DNA of 64,000 bases from Trichobilharzia regenti (GCA_944472135.2 OX235262.1:26645362-26709361), one strand, 5' to 3'; counted from the first letter of the stretch, positions 34,228-45,159 are shown. Notes: generated from the letters alone by a model not told the origin. Numbers and translations are program-made.

Positions 34228-34794
34228 TATCAAGATACTCACACAACTTTCTAACTCGGTTTATATGATTCCATTATTTCCTATGTATCTGGTATCGGTG
34301 TTTAGACACTTCCATTGCACGTGTTAAGTGTGGATTCGATGAAAAGAGATTTAATAATCACCCAGTCTCTTTCCACCTACTTATACCGCATTTAAAGCCA
34401 TAAAGTGATTCAGAGACAAACTGTCTATGCTGAAAGACTTCATGAATCTATTTAGACGAAGATAATAAAACCTACAAAATACCTCATAATGACCGTGAGG
34501 TCAACTACAACTTAAGTAAGACCAGTAGATTGGATGTAACCAAATTATCGAGACATAAGAATTTAGCCAAGTGTAGATTGATTAATTCCACGAAAGTGAA
34601 TAGTCGCAGTGGATGCATTAACGCATGATCACACAGGGCTACAGCTCTTAAATGCAATATAAGTTGATGGAGAGATAGAGTTTAATGATCGAATCTACAC
34701 TTAACACGTGAAATAATGGTGTATCAACGCCGATACCAGATACTTGGGAAATACCACTACTACCAATAAAATTGAGGGATGAGAAATAACGGAA
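34228..34794. other. No gene recognised (intronic)
   Basis: Apart from a short R1-like stretch at its start, nothing recognisable. Confidence 0.4.
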
Positions 34795-35340
34795 TTGGAT
34801 GGAGGATTTCATTATGAGCTGATATCAATTACATAACCACTGGAAAACCTGAATGGAGTACTACACAGCTTTTTCTCGATGAAGTCCTCCATTCAATCAA
34901 ACAAAAAGTCCCTACAAAATTAATCTGATGCTCACTAGTGACTGGCTATGTTCAGGTAGTTAGTTACCTGGAGTTCTACTGGGAAGCTGTGACCAGTAGG
35001 ATGCAGCAGGTGGAAGGTGAGGACAAACACTCACCACGGATGACATTAGATAGTAGTGGCGCTATGTGTCATGAATTGGTAGAAGTTAGAATTCATGGGT
35101 TGGCCATTGGATCTGGTCGGGCCCCAGTGAATGACTTAATGGTCTACGAGCTGACTTGCCTTGTAACCAGGAGGTCCTGTGTTCGAACCCCGGCGGTGGA
35201 TGAGTACTGGTGAAGAGTCCCACACCAAGACAAAACAACTGTGCAGTACTCTCTCATGGTTTCCAGTGTTTCTCTAACTGATGTTAGCTCATGATGAAAT
35301 CCTCCAACTAAACAAAAAATTCCCGGCAAAACCAATACTT
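34795..35340 (+). mobile_element. SINE-A copy with a short inverted 3' module in front
   Basis: 34800-34880 is a reversed 3' module and hammerhead fragment. From about 34880 a plus-strand 3' module runs into a full SINE-A with A-box-like GACTTAATGG near 35134, B-box-like GTTCGAACCC at about 35181-35190, hammerhead-like segment (35196-35255) and 3' module to CCAATACTTG. Confidence 0.78.
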
Positions 35341-35344
35341 GAAA

Positions 35345-35505
35345 AATAATTGAAATGTATACACGAAGCTGTAAAGTTGTGTGAATGCTTTGATATGATT
35401 ATGCGTAGTAATAAATTGTGGTTGGAAATTACCATCACTAAATAATACTGTATAACATTGTGTATTCTTATCAAATTTAAATTTACTCAATGATATTTTG
35501 GTTGT
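35345..35505 (-). repeat. R1 element, partial
   Basis: Minus strand: AATTTAAATTTGATAAGAAT, ACAATGTTATACAGTATTAT and CATAATCATATCAAAGCATT, as in R1 at 44.2-44.4 kb. Confidence 0.65.
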
Positions 35506-35884
35506 TATCTGGAACTTCTGAAAAGAGTTAAGTTTCAACATTTTTCAACTTCAAGAAAAATTAATTTTCACAGCATTGAACCTTGTACATATAGAGTGTG
35601 TTTTACCAAGAAAATGGGATAAATACAATCAATATGTTTATACAAGTACACAAAAATATCTTGTGTCATTATTTTCTAATCAATAAATTTAAAACCATAG
35701 TGTGATTTACCAACATATGAGTATAAATGTAGGTATTCACGAGTATACACATAAAAATGCAAAATAAGTGAGTACATTTCCATTACATTTCTATTGACAG
35801 GTTTAATGACGACTCGCATGCATGACACATCCACTTGTATGTATGATTCAATATTGGTCTTAATCACTATATTTTCATTTAATA

Positions 35885-36245
35885 TGATTATTATTTATGA
35901 TTAGTTCCTTTAATTCCTAGAGGAACATAGGGCTTCAGCCGTGAGTCTCCATTGCGTCCGGTTATCTGCCAACCTTTTCACCTGGCTCCAGGTCTGCCCA
36001 AATGCTTTCATCTCCTCTTCACATCACGTCCTCCATGTCACCCCACCCTCACAACAACGACCAACTCGCCGCTTCCTTTTCGGCCTGGTTCCACTCGAGT
36101 AATGGCTTGTCTAGTGATGTCACTTGATGGCGTGTTTTCTCAGAGTATGGCCAGCCAATCCATCTCCATTTTTTCCTGACTATATGTTACACAATCGGTT
36201 CCTGGTTGGTTTGCTCCCAGAGATCCCTATTGCTGATCTTTTCTT
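35885..36245 (-). mobile_element. RTE-type LINE (variant b), 3' fragment
   Basis: Reversed 3' end TTCCTAGAGGAACATAGGGC and minus-strand remnants of the WRW..H.LRR region. Variant b ends in CTATGTTCCTCTAGGAATTA, against GTATGTTCCACTAGGAACCC in the other copies. Confidence 0.75.
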
Positions 36246-36324
36246 TTAATATTATTAGTTATTCATATTTATGGAAGGTTTAGATCAAGGGGTAATTTCT
36301 TAGGGGGAGATTTTATGTACTTGA

Positions 36325-36865
36325 CGTTTTTATTTCAGGACTTCATCATTAACTGACATCGATTAGAAAATCTGCAAACAGTACTGGGCAACTGTTGCAA
36401 TCGTCCTAGTTCGGGACTCTTCACCAGTAAGCAACCACAGCCAGGGTTCGAACCCAGGACCTTCTGGTTACAAGGCGACCCAGCTCGTAGACCATTCAGC
36501 AGCCACTCATTGGGACCCGACCACATCCTATAGCCAGCGCATGAATTCCAACTGCTGCCAATTCGTGATGTAGCGCGACCACTTCGCAATGTCTTCTTCG
36601 ATGAGAAATTATCCTTACCTTCAATGTGCTGCACCCTATTGGTCACGGTTTCCCACTAGAATCCCAGGTAACTACCCAACCTGAATATGGTCAGTCGCTA
36701 GTGAGCATCAGATAGATTTTCAAGTATTCGCTTTGGTTCGAACCCTGGTGGTGGGTGTGTACTGATGAAGAGTTGCAAACTAGGCTGAGAAAACACCTAT
36801 CCAGTATTCCGTGCAGGTTTTCCGGTGGTTCTCTAACTGATGTTAGCTCATGATGACAAAAAAAA
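36325..36865. repeat. SINE-A inverted composite
   Basis: Full minus-strand SINE-A (36340 to about 36728; reversed B box GGGTTCGAACCC near 36442) is joined at ATTTTCAAGTATTCG to a plus-strand half starting at TTCGAACCCTGG. This is the same junction as near position 128. The hammerhead-like segment of the second half is 36755-36815. Confidence 0.8.
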
Positions 36866-37099
36866 ATTGTTCCTCTGAAAACAACTTTACATATTTGGCT
36901 GCATAAGACTTTTTAGGATGAAAAACGGAATCCCCCTAACTTTTGTTAGGATTACCTACTAGAAATATTTTCATTCTGTCCAACTACTAAATTTGATAAT
37001 TCCCTTTACTTTAAGGTCAGCAATTTGAAAATTATAAATCACATTTTAAAATTCAAATATATGAATAGATAAAGTTATCCTTCAGACACTGAAACTCAC

Positions 37100-37319
37100 C
37101 TAATCCATATGCTGTCAAGTCCAGTGTATTCAAGCATCGATTCAAACCAGTTTTGAGTAGTTCTTTCATATCATTACCAATTTGCTTTTTACGAAATAAT
37201 CCAAATACCAAAGCATCTCCATACTCTCGACAACATTTACACTTGTTATGTTGATTACGTTGTGATTGTTGACTTGTTGGCTCATTAAAAATTAAGTCAT
37301 CAGTTTTAGAATTAGACAT
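37100..37319 (-). CDS. Cationic amino acid transporter (SLC7A4/14-like), exon 1 with start codon
   Basis: The frame starts at ATG 37319, with an in-frame TGA 12 bases upstream, so this is the first possible Met. It encodes 73 residues plus one base and ends at a consensus donor GTGAGT. Residues 1-50 are a hydrophilic cytosolic N-terminus with a Cys pair (CKCCREYGD). The end, KELLKTGLNRCLNTLDLTAY, is the conserved run into TM1 (compare RCLNTxDLxALGVG in CAT proteins). The split codon (phase 1) completes a Gly with exon 2, giving YGLGSMLGGS. CAT proteins are usually 600-700 residues with 12-14 TM segments; exons 1-3 supply about 184. The gap to exon 2 is 29.1 kb of mostly retroelements. SLC7A4/14 relatives move cationic amino acids or act in endolysosomal membranes; the substrate here is unknown. 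No promoter is identifiable upstream. Confidence 0.9.
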
Positions 37320-37654
37320 GAATAACTTTCACAAGTGTATGTATGATGGAGAAGAAGTAACCGGAAAAAATAATGATAATAAATTATGTATATTATAGTA
37401 TGCAATCCACTTTTGAGCACAAGAATATCAGAAGACGTAGCTTCTGGATAAAATAGAGTTTTTAAAAAAAAATAGTAAACACAATCTTTCTTCTTATTGG
37501 TCAATTTCAGGTGCAAATCTTATTGGTCCATTCTAATGCACAAGCAGTATAGACTATTTACTAAGAAAATCTGAAAATGAGCTCATAAACAAACATGTAC
37601 ATGCATTATGACCTTAGATTTTCTTTTTTCTCTCTCACTCTCTTGCACTCACAA

Positions 37655-37690
<36 letters not shown>

Positions 37691-37924
37691 GAATACACAC
37701 ATGTGACTAAATAAAAATGAGTATTACCATTAATATTGATTGCAGTTAGTTAACTACAACCAAATCGTTTTTTATTCTTTGGTTCTATATTGGAATTACA
37801 TTACTGTTTGTTCTCTATTGTATGAAGTGAATTGACAGAAAGTGTGATTCGAATTGATTATGGACTCGATTTCCACCGTGTATTCGGACTTTTACTTGTG
37901 AAAAAGAAATATCAACGAATAGCC
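37320..37924. other. 5' flank of transporter gene
   Basis: Presumed 5' UTR and promoter region of the minus-strand transporter. I find no clear core promoter motif. A (CA)n tract lies at about 37658-37686. Confidence 0.4.
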
Positions 37925-38300
37925 AGTTCTCTAATGTGACCAGTGAGAAGTCGTGACCAGTAGGGTACAGCAGGTCGGGTGTGAGGACAAATACTAGCCG
38001 AAGACATCGGCTAGCGGTTGCGTTATATCGTGAATTGACAGCAGTTAGAAATCATGGGCTGGCCATTGAATCGGGTCCCAGTGGCTTAATGGTACACGAG
38101 CTCGCCTTGTAATCAGAAGGTCCTGGGTTCGAACCTCAGTGAGATGGGTGCGTACTGATGAAGAGTCCCAAACTAGCGTTGACGAAACAGCTGTCCAGTA
38201 CTCACAGGTTTTCCAATGGTTCTCTAACTGATGTCAGCTCATGATGAAATCCTGTAACCATTCAACCAAATCCCCACAAACCAATATTTGAGTTCTTTAA
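37925..38300 (+). mobile_element. SINE-A, nearly complete
   Basis: Starts near GAGAAGTCGTGACCAGTAGG. A-box-like TGGCTTAATGG is at about 38081, B box GGGTTCGAACC at about 38125-38135, the hammerhead-like fold at 38152-38201, and the 3' module ends ACCAATATTTGAG. One of the best-preserved plus-strand copies. Confidence 0.87.
38152..38201 (+). ncRNA. Hammerhead-like fold of SINE-A (C3 replaced by A)
   Basis: Stem I is GTACTG (38152-38157) with CAGTAC (38196-38201). The core block is ATGAAGAG, aligned to CTGATGAG. Stem II is GTCC with GAC after a loop, then CGAAA. Stem III is ACAG/CTGT and the cut site would be GTC just before 38196. Stem I differs from Sm-alpha at both strands yet still pairs, but C3 is A. 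Inferred by eye. Confidence 0.6.
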
Positions 38301-38479
38301 ATTGTTTACCTTGTTTGTTTTTTCTACCACTTTTCTAAGTATCTCCTTGTGTCTGATATTGTCACCTGTCATACGACTGGAAAACCGATAAAGTTGGATG
38401 CAGGGGTAACAGTCCCACCCAGTAAAAATACCCATCGATAAATTAAAATTTATACAATTCCAGAAGACAAACTTATGCT

Positions 38480-39707
38480 TTGGTGGAGTTGGAAAGACGC
38501 AATGACGCGAGTTGGTGAAGGCCTTCAGTAAGCTACTGGACCTCTCTGTCTATTTCAGATCAAAGCAAAATTAAGCATAGGAACATGGAATGTTCATACT
38601 ATGCTTAAGGCTAATAAAGCTTCTCAGATTACACAATAAATGAGAAAATATGATACAGGAGTGTTAGAAATTTGTAAGAATAGATAGAATAAAGGTAGAC
38701 TCTTCGAATGGCTAACTGGGGATTTGGTAAACTGTTTCAATTACATAAATGACAAACTATGATCACGCTGACGGGTGAGGTTAACATGATACCACCAACG
38801 ACATGGAAGGTACCTATGCAATCTAAACTAATCTCTTTCAGGATAAAGGTGGTGATGTTCACCTCAAAAGCAAGGAAAGTTAAAATTATACAACGCTATG
38901 CACAACAAGGAAAACAAAGTTGACAAAGAGAAGATGAAAGAATTCTACAGATAACCGCAAACAGTAGTCAACAAGATCTTTGCCAAATGGTGACATAAAT
39001 ATTTTAAAGGCTTATATGAATACAAGCCTAACTGAAAGAAGACTCACCTTGGTTTGAGAAGCTGTCGGAGAGATGAATAAGAATGGTGAACACGTCTCAG
39101 ACTTAGGTCCCTCTATTGATTTGGCGATTGGCGACAACTTATGCAAGCACAAAGACATATATAAGGGAACACGGATTTCACCAGATGAACAAACGAACAA
39201 TGAGAATAGGAAAGCAGCCAACTAAACACAAGATTGAGAAGATGAGCAGATGCAGTATCAGACCAATATCTAGTGCAAGGGACCTGCAGTATCACGTTGA
39301 AAGCCTTCGAAGATGCTGCAGATAGACCACAACTCATATTCGACATTCAGAAACTGAACAGTGAAGCTTTAAAGAAATACCAAGGTAGCTATCAAGAAAA
39401 TGTCACGGACACTAGGCGAAATAACAGAGAAAACCTGCGTGGACAAATACTGAAGCTCTTTGAAAGCGAAGTTCTTGGAAACTAGTGTAGACATACTAAG
39501 CAAGAAGAAAACGAAGGATAGCAAATTACTCAATAAGAAAGAAGGTTGGTGGTGCCAAGGCTGAACCCGTGAAGAGGTGACCAAAAAAAGAAAAAGCTGA
39601 TTACAACTTTCAGAACAATAAAGGAGGAGTAAAAAGCGGTCGGGTGTTCGCGACCCTAAAATCAATGAGAAGATCTGTAGCTGTTAACACAATGAAAACA
39701 ATCCACT
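38480..39707 (+). mobile_element. RTE-type LINE, 5' part (endonuclease and linker), broken
   Basis: LSIGTWNVHTMLKANKASQI at about 38575-38635 is the N-terminal endonuclease signature of RTE elements. Further on, RWADAVSDQYLV (about 39247) and AFEDAADRPQLIFDIQKLN match the EN-RT linker. There are many stops, and the RT palm is lacking. It runs into an R1 insertion and then a C-terminal RTE fragment. Confidence 0.78.
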
Positions 39708-40632
39708 TCATTGATATAAGAATAAAACTTGTGCACTGTGGTAGAGTATAATTCCATTATGGGTAAATTTTTGTTTTGATAAAGTTCATTTAATGAATGA
39801 ATGAATTCAGGAATTCGTGTGAGTACCTTGATATGATTATGAGCAATAAATTGTGCTCGAAGCGTCATCAGTAAACATTACTGTATAACACACTGTATAA
39901 CACTGTGAGACTTTATCAAAACAAAAATTTACCCATAATGGAACAATCCAATTCAAATACCAATGTCAAATCACTCCTTCCTTACGTTTCACAGACTTGA
40001 TACAACCAACACCAAACATGCTGTAAGCACCTTCACTCCATACTGAAGATCAGATTGTCGGCCAGATCGGATAAACAACAAGGAACCGTTACAGTAAGCC
40101 AACAAGCCAGTAACATATGCCACATAAAATACACCGATAAAAGTGGAGAGGACCTAGAAATTCTCTTCACAGACATTCACGCGGGCCGCTGAATGAAACC
40201 TGAATAGGCAGTGACAAGTAAGGTGACTGGAGGTGAGGAGGGAGGGAATGAAAGCATTCTTGACAGTTGTGGAGCAGGTCGTAAGCGGCGACAGAGAATT
40301 GAGTGCAATGGAGACTTGTCTGTATTCCACTCGAAACGCAACGAATGAATGATAATAATAATAATAGTGTGTTGCTATATTAAGTCGACGCCTTATTCCT
40401 CCAGCTTACATTAATAGTCGTTTACAATCATTAGTGATTTGAGAATCAGATGTGAAATATAAAAATACAGTTAAATGTAATATTGAATGCAACCATAAAC
40501 ATCATGATTTAAAGTCAAGAAAGTACATTAAGATTCCAACTAATTAAAGTTGTGAATAAAGATAAGTCTCGTGTCCTTGAAAAATATATTCTTCACCCTG
40601 TAATTGTCAAACTGTTAGTTTTATTTTTAACC
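39645..40632. repeat. Left arm of ~1 kb inverted repeat
   Basis: Reads as the reverse complement of 43472-44465 at near identity: the frame at 39662-39868 (minus) and 44248-44454 (plus) translates almost identically over 68 codons. It contains an R1 element (about 39708-39952) and an RTE C-terminal fragment (39953-40365) ending in AATAATAATAATA. Left of about 39645 the arms remain related RTE sequence but diverge sharply. Confidence 0.9.
39708..39952 (-). mobile_element. R1 element inserted in RTE (left arm copy)
   Basis: Inverted counterpart of 44174-44404. ACAATCCACTTCA and ACAATCCAATTCA flank it as a near-perfect target-site duplication. Confidence 0.75.
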
Positions 40633-40634
40633 CT

Positions 40635-40795
40635 TATGCTGAAGAGTCCCAAAGTGGGACAAAACAGCTGTCGAATACTCCGGACAGGTTTTCCAATGGT
40701 TCTCTAAATGATGTTAGCTCATGATGAAGTCCTCCAACCAACCAATCAAATAAAAAGAACCTCTACAAAACCAATACTTGAAAATATACAATCTT
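40635..40795 (+). mobile_element. SINE-A, 3' third
   Basis: Begins inside the hammerhead-like segment (CTGAAGAGTCCCAAAGTGGG), then the 3' module ending CCAATACTTGAAAAT. Confidence 0.7.
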
Positions 40796-41102
40796 TCTTT
40801 ATTTCTGACTCCTTTATCTACTGAAGCATCAGATGGGTGAATGGTGTTCTTTACACAGAAGCCCTGATTATTATGAATTCAGCCATTATATGGATGCTTT
40901 TTAGCTTTATCTCAACCCGTCAATAGAACAGGAAATAGATAAATAAACACTGTGAGTATATTACACTTAAAAATTAAGTGATTTTTGTGGACATGTGACT
41001 ATACCACATGTATGCTAGATTGTGTGGCAACCATAAAACTAAGTACTAATGAGTAAGTGAAATTCTGTGTTATGCTACTGTTTTGCACTATAATGGTTAA
41101 TA

Positions 41103-41165
41103 TATATATAATCACTTTATTTGAAGTAATAATGGTACTAGGGAATAGAATTTTCAGAGTTTGAA
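41103..41165 (-). mobile_element. CR1/jockey-type LINE 3' end remnant
   Basis: TATATATAATCACTTTATTT and GGGAATAGAATTTTCAGAG resemble the 3' end of the LINE at 47.4 kb. Confidence 0.4.
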
Positions 41166-41224
41166 CATATCCCAACAATTTAGCTCCTTTTATGCTAAAA
41201 CCACGAAAAAACAACTAGAATATT

Positions 41225-41908
41225 TATTATTATTATTATATCCTTTAATTCCTAGAGGAACATAGGGCTTCAGCTGCGCATCTCCATTACCTTCGGTTTT
41301 CTGCTAGAGTTTTCACCCCACTCCAAGTCTGCCACCACTCTTTCATCTCCTCTTCACATGACCTCCTCCAAGTCACCCTTGGACGACCAACTCACCGCTT
41401 CCCTTTCGGGTTCCACTCGAGCATTGGCTTGTTTAATGATGTAAATTTATGATTCCTTTTCTCAGAGTATGGACAACCCATCTCCATTTCTTCCTGCCTA
41501 TTTGTTTCACAATCGGTTCCTGGTTGATTCGCTCACAGAGATCCCTGTAGCTGATTTTTCTGGCCCGCCATCTGATTTTGAGTATTGAGTGAAGACAACT
41601 GTTAATGAAAGTCTGTAGTTTGTTTGAGATGCTCTTTATGACGCGCCAAGTCTCTGATCCGTATAGTGAGTAGCACTGACTGACTGCACATTGAAGTTGA
41701 AGATCAGGATCTTATTTTTGATGCTGAGTGCTTTTGACCTCCACACAGACTTAAGAGTAATGAAAGCATGTCTTGCTTTTCCAATTCTGGCTTTGATATC
41801 CTCGTCAATTCCGCCTGTAGTTGAAACGATGCTTCCTAGGTTGGTAGGTGAAGGAGGCTGTTTCTTTCAGATTCCTCCCATTTATGCTGATCAGGAGAAT
41901 ACATAATA
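41225..41908 (-). mobile_element. RTE-type LINE (variant b), 3' part
   Basis: TTATTATTATTATATCCTTT and reversed TTCCTAGAGGAACATAGGGC mark the 3' end. Minus-strand remnants continue through the SETW, LRSILKIRW-type and FTYLGS-type regions to about 41900. Confidence 0.8.
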
Positions 41909-41943
41909 AATATTATATCATAGGAAAATGACATAAACAGCAA

Positions 41944-42080
41944 AGAGAATAGGACGAAACAGCTGTGCAGCACTCCCTGGTGGTTTCCCAATGGTTCTAT
42001 AAATGATGTCAGTTCATGATGAAATCCTCCTCCAATCTATCAAACAAAATGTCCCTACCAAAGCAATACTTGAAAATTTT
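41944..42080 (+). mobile_element. SINE-A, 3' third
   Basis: AGGACGAAACAGCTGTGCAG, then the 3' module and GCAATACTTGAAAAT. Confidence 0.65.
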
Positions 42081-42814
42081 CTTTTCAACTATTCATTCTT
42101 ATAGGCTGCTGTACAACAGTAATTATATTTAACAAAGAAATCATTAGAACCAATCAGATAATGGTAAAATTTGTCCTCGAGAAATGTATTACTTAATGTA
42201 AGGTGTAACCTAGACGGGGTGAGTAATTGGAAGTTAGAAAAGTGGCAGAAGTCGGCATGACGTAATTAGTATGAGAAAATGACTAATCGATATGGCTGTG
42301 TAGAATGGACAGGAACTAGTGGAAAGACGATAAAGTGTTTTTTACGAAATCTGTATGAAAACCCAATTTTATTAATAAACAGTAATAAAGAGATAATAAA
42401 GTGTGGATGATGGAAATAATAATGATAATAAAGTAATAACAATAATAATAGTAAACTTACATAATAAAGGAGAAGCAAAGTTATAATTTGAACGTTACTC
42501 TGGCCACGGTGGGACGATTGAATGCATTCAAGGCTTTTGAATGCAGAGGTCTGATTTTAGATCCCAAATAACCAGTGATTCAGCTATGTACAGATGGTAT
42601 ATGTGAAGTCCCTTTGTACGATATTGAGGGACTCTGTGTAGCACTGTGAAGCACCTTGTCGAAAGATGACAAGGTGTTCAAGGATGGAGTTGCTAGCATT
42701 CTTTTTTTGTCCTCTGGCGGACTAACCAAACTGGACAATGTGCCAGAATGCATTTATAGACCTGACGTTGCGTACTTTCCCCAACACGAGCAAGTAAATT
42801 GATAAATATTATGT
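42081..42814. other. Unassigned; short PLE-like scrap at its right end
   Basis: No gene recognised. On the minus strand, 42806-42755 reads IYQFTCSCWGKYATSG, reminiscent of the start of a PLE GIY-YIG domain. Confidence 0.4.
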
Positions 42815-43525
42815 ATAATAACATTAATAATAATTCTGGTTATAATTTGCTGTTTATTTACCCATTTACAAAGTTTATAAGCTCCTTTTTCGACATTTGG
42901 CTCTTCACACAAAATCTGTGCTAAATTTTGCATGGTTGAGTTTTTTTTTAATTTTGTTGTACACGCGTAAATTCTTACGAAATTTCTTCTGGCTTTACCC
43001 GAAGAGGTACAATTAGTAAGTTGTTGATAAAGAGGATATTCAATTTCAAACCACATAACTTTAGCTATCTGCTATCAAGAATTAAAATGCACCTATCAAG
43101 AATAATGTTGAATAGTTGAGTGAATGGCGCGCACCAATAAACCTGCTTACAGCTTTCAATGTTCTACGTAAAGTGTGTGACAGTTTTTATTGAGAAGCCC
43201 AGGGAAGAATAAGGTGCGGGTGGGGGGAAATGTAGGAGGAATGGACAGAATATGCGAATTAATAAAATGCAACAGAAAGGTTGAGTTGCTCCAAAAAGTC
43301 TGAACTTCTTTGTTGATTAAGTCAAACGAGAAATTTTCTTAGAAATCAGCAGGATATGATATAATCAACAGAGATTAGAAGAAAAACTGATGCCAAAATA
43401 GGAGATATTCATTGTGCTATGAAAATTACAGAAATCGTTGCACTGGATCAGTACACTCAAGTTTTGCGCATGCCTAAAAATAAAATCAACAGTTTGACAA
43501 TTAGAGGAATTCAGTTGGAGTGAAG
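42815..43525 (-). mobile_element. CR1/jockey-type LINE, 3' part
   Basis: The minus strand encodes YPLYQQLTNCTSSGKARRNF, then the TTKLKKNSTMQNLAQILCEE tail, equivalent to HPLYSQLFPCISSGKTRRNF in the LINE at 47.7 kb. The upstream part matches that LINE with many substitutions and indels. It forms most of the right half of the spacer between the inverted-repeat arms and runs a short way into the right arm. Confidence 0.8.
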
Positions 43526-44465
43526 AAAATATTTTTCAAGGACACGAGACTTATCTTTATTCACAACTTTAATTAGTTGGAATCTTAATGTACTTTCTTG
43601 ACTTTAAATCATGATGTTTATGGTTGCATTCAATATTACATTTAACTGTATTTTTATATTTCACATCTGATTCTCAAATCACTAATGATTGTAAACGACT
43701 ATTAATGTAAGCTGGAGGAATAAGGCGTCGACTTAATATAGCAACACACTATTATTATTATTATCATTCATTCGTTGCGTTTCGAGTGGAATACAGACAA
43801 GTCTCCATTGCACTCAATTCTCTGTCGCCGCTTACGACCTGCTCCACAACTGTCAAGAATGCTTTCATTCCCTCCCTCCTCACCTCCAGTCACCTTACTT
43901 GTCACTGCCTATTCAGGTTTCATTCAGCGGCCCGCGTGAATGTCTGTGAAGAGAATTTCTAGGTCCTCTCCACTTTTATCGGTGTATTTTATGTGGCATA
44001 TGTTACTGGCTTGTTGGCTTACTGTAACGGTTCCTTGTTGTTTATCCGATCTGGCCGACAATCTGATCTTCAGTATGGAGTGAAGGTGCTTACAGCATGT
44101 TTGGTGTTGGTTGTATCAAGTCTGTGAAACGTAAGGAAGGAGTGATTTGACATTGGTATTTGAATTGGATTGTTCCATTATGGGTAAATTTTTGTTTTGA
44201 TAAAGTCTCACAGTGTTATACAGTGTGTTATACAGTAATGTTTACTGATGACGCTTCGAGCACAATTTATTGCTCATAATCATATCAAGGTACTCACACG
44301 AATTCCTGAATTCATTCATTCATTAAATGAACTTTATCAAAACAAAAATTTACCCATAATGGAATTATACTCTACCACAGTGCACAAGTTTTATTCTTAT
44401 ATCAATGAATTGGATTGTTTTCATTGTGTTGACAGCTACAGATCTTCTCATTAATTTCAGGGTCT
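43472..44465. repeat. Right arm of ~1 kb inverted repeat
   Basis: Reverse-complement partner of 39645-40632, with the same order of LINE scrap, RTE C-terminal fragment (minus here) and R1 element. It carries about 10 bp (GAATTCAGTTG region, near 43508) absent from the left arm. Confidence 0.9.
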
Positions 44466-44640
44466 TGAACAGCCGACCTGCTTTCCCGATCTGTCTTTAC
44501 TCCCCTCATAGTGTTCTGAAGGTTGTAATCATCTTTTTCTTTTATTGTCCATCTCTTCACGGGGTCAGTTTTTGTCTCACCACCCTTCTCCATTCTGTCA
44601 GATTCCAGGTTTCCGTACTGTGCCATTTCTTATTCTTCTT
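43740..44640 (-). mobile_element. RTE-type LINE with R1 insertion, minus strand
   Basis: The RTE C-terminal part lies at 43740-44160 and the linker part at 44418-44640 (DDYNLQNTMRGVKTDRESRS), separated by R1. Counterpart of the plus-strand RTE at 38.5-40.4 kb. Confidence 0.78.
44174..44404 (+). mobile_element. R1 element with 13 bp target-site duplication
   Basis: TGAATTGGATTGT at 44161-44173 and 44405-44417 flanks a 231 bp insert. The insert begins with CCATTATGGGTAAATTTTTG and holds the inverted copy of that ~32 bp block at about 44330-44362, followed by a 42 bp tail. There is no coding capacity. A 13 bp duplication suits LINE-driven insertion more than a cut-and-paste element. Confidence 0.75.
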
Positions 44641-45159
44641 TGTTCTTTTTGCCCAAGATGTTTAAGAAAGTTTTTATATGTTGTATCACTTAGGTAAAGG
44701 ATGGATTTTTGGTTAGGATTGAATTTTTTTCGACGGTTATCTAGAGCTGTTGAATAAAGAATTAGTATACTTTGGTTTCACTTCAGTTTACAGTATCAGG
44801 GATTTTTATAAACTTATGTTGTCATACAATTCTTTCTGGAGCCAAACGCATAATGAAGAGTTTAATTCTTAATAATTAGGCTGTTAGTTTTATAAAAATA
44901 TTATCCTACTTAATGATACCCCATTGATTTTCATCTTCGTAGTAAGAAAAATAATGATGTAATCAACTCACTAAATAAACTCCTTATATGCATCAATAAG
45001 GGGTTAAGAAGACAAATTTCGAGAGATGATATGGTCCCGTAGTTTGTTTACAACCGGCTTACAACTAACAGGGTTAACCATAATAAAATAAAATAAAATG
45101 CATGACAATTACTCAGTTATATAAAAAACAAAAGTACATACTAATGAAAATCATATTTA
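44641..45159. other. No gene recognised
   Basis: AT-rich with short A/T tracts. No element identified. Confidence 0.4.

Noticed and set aside
34031..34327. 98-codon plus-strand frame as a small secreted or membrane protein
   Set aside because: It spans an (ACAG)n microsatellite and R1-like repeat sequence; the hydrophobic look follows from AT-rich DNA.
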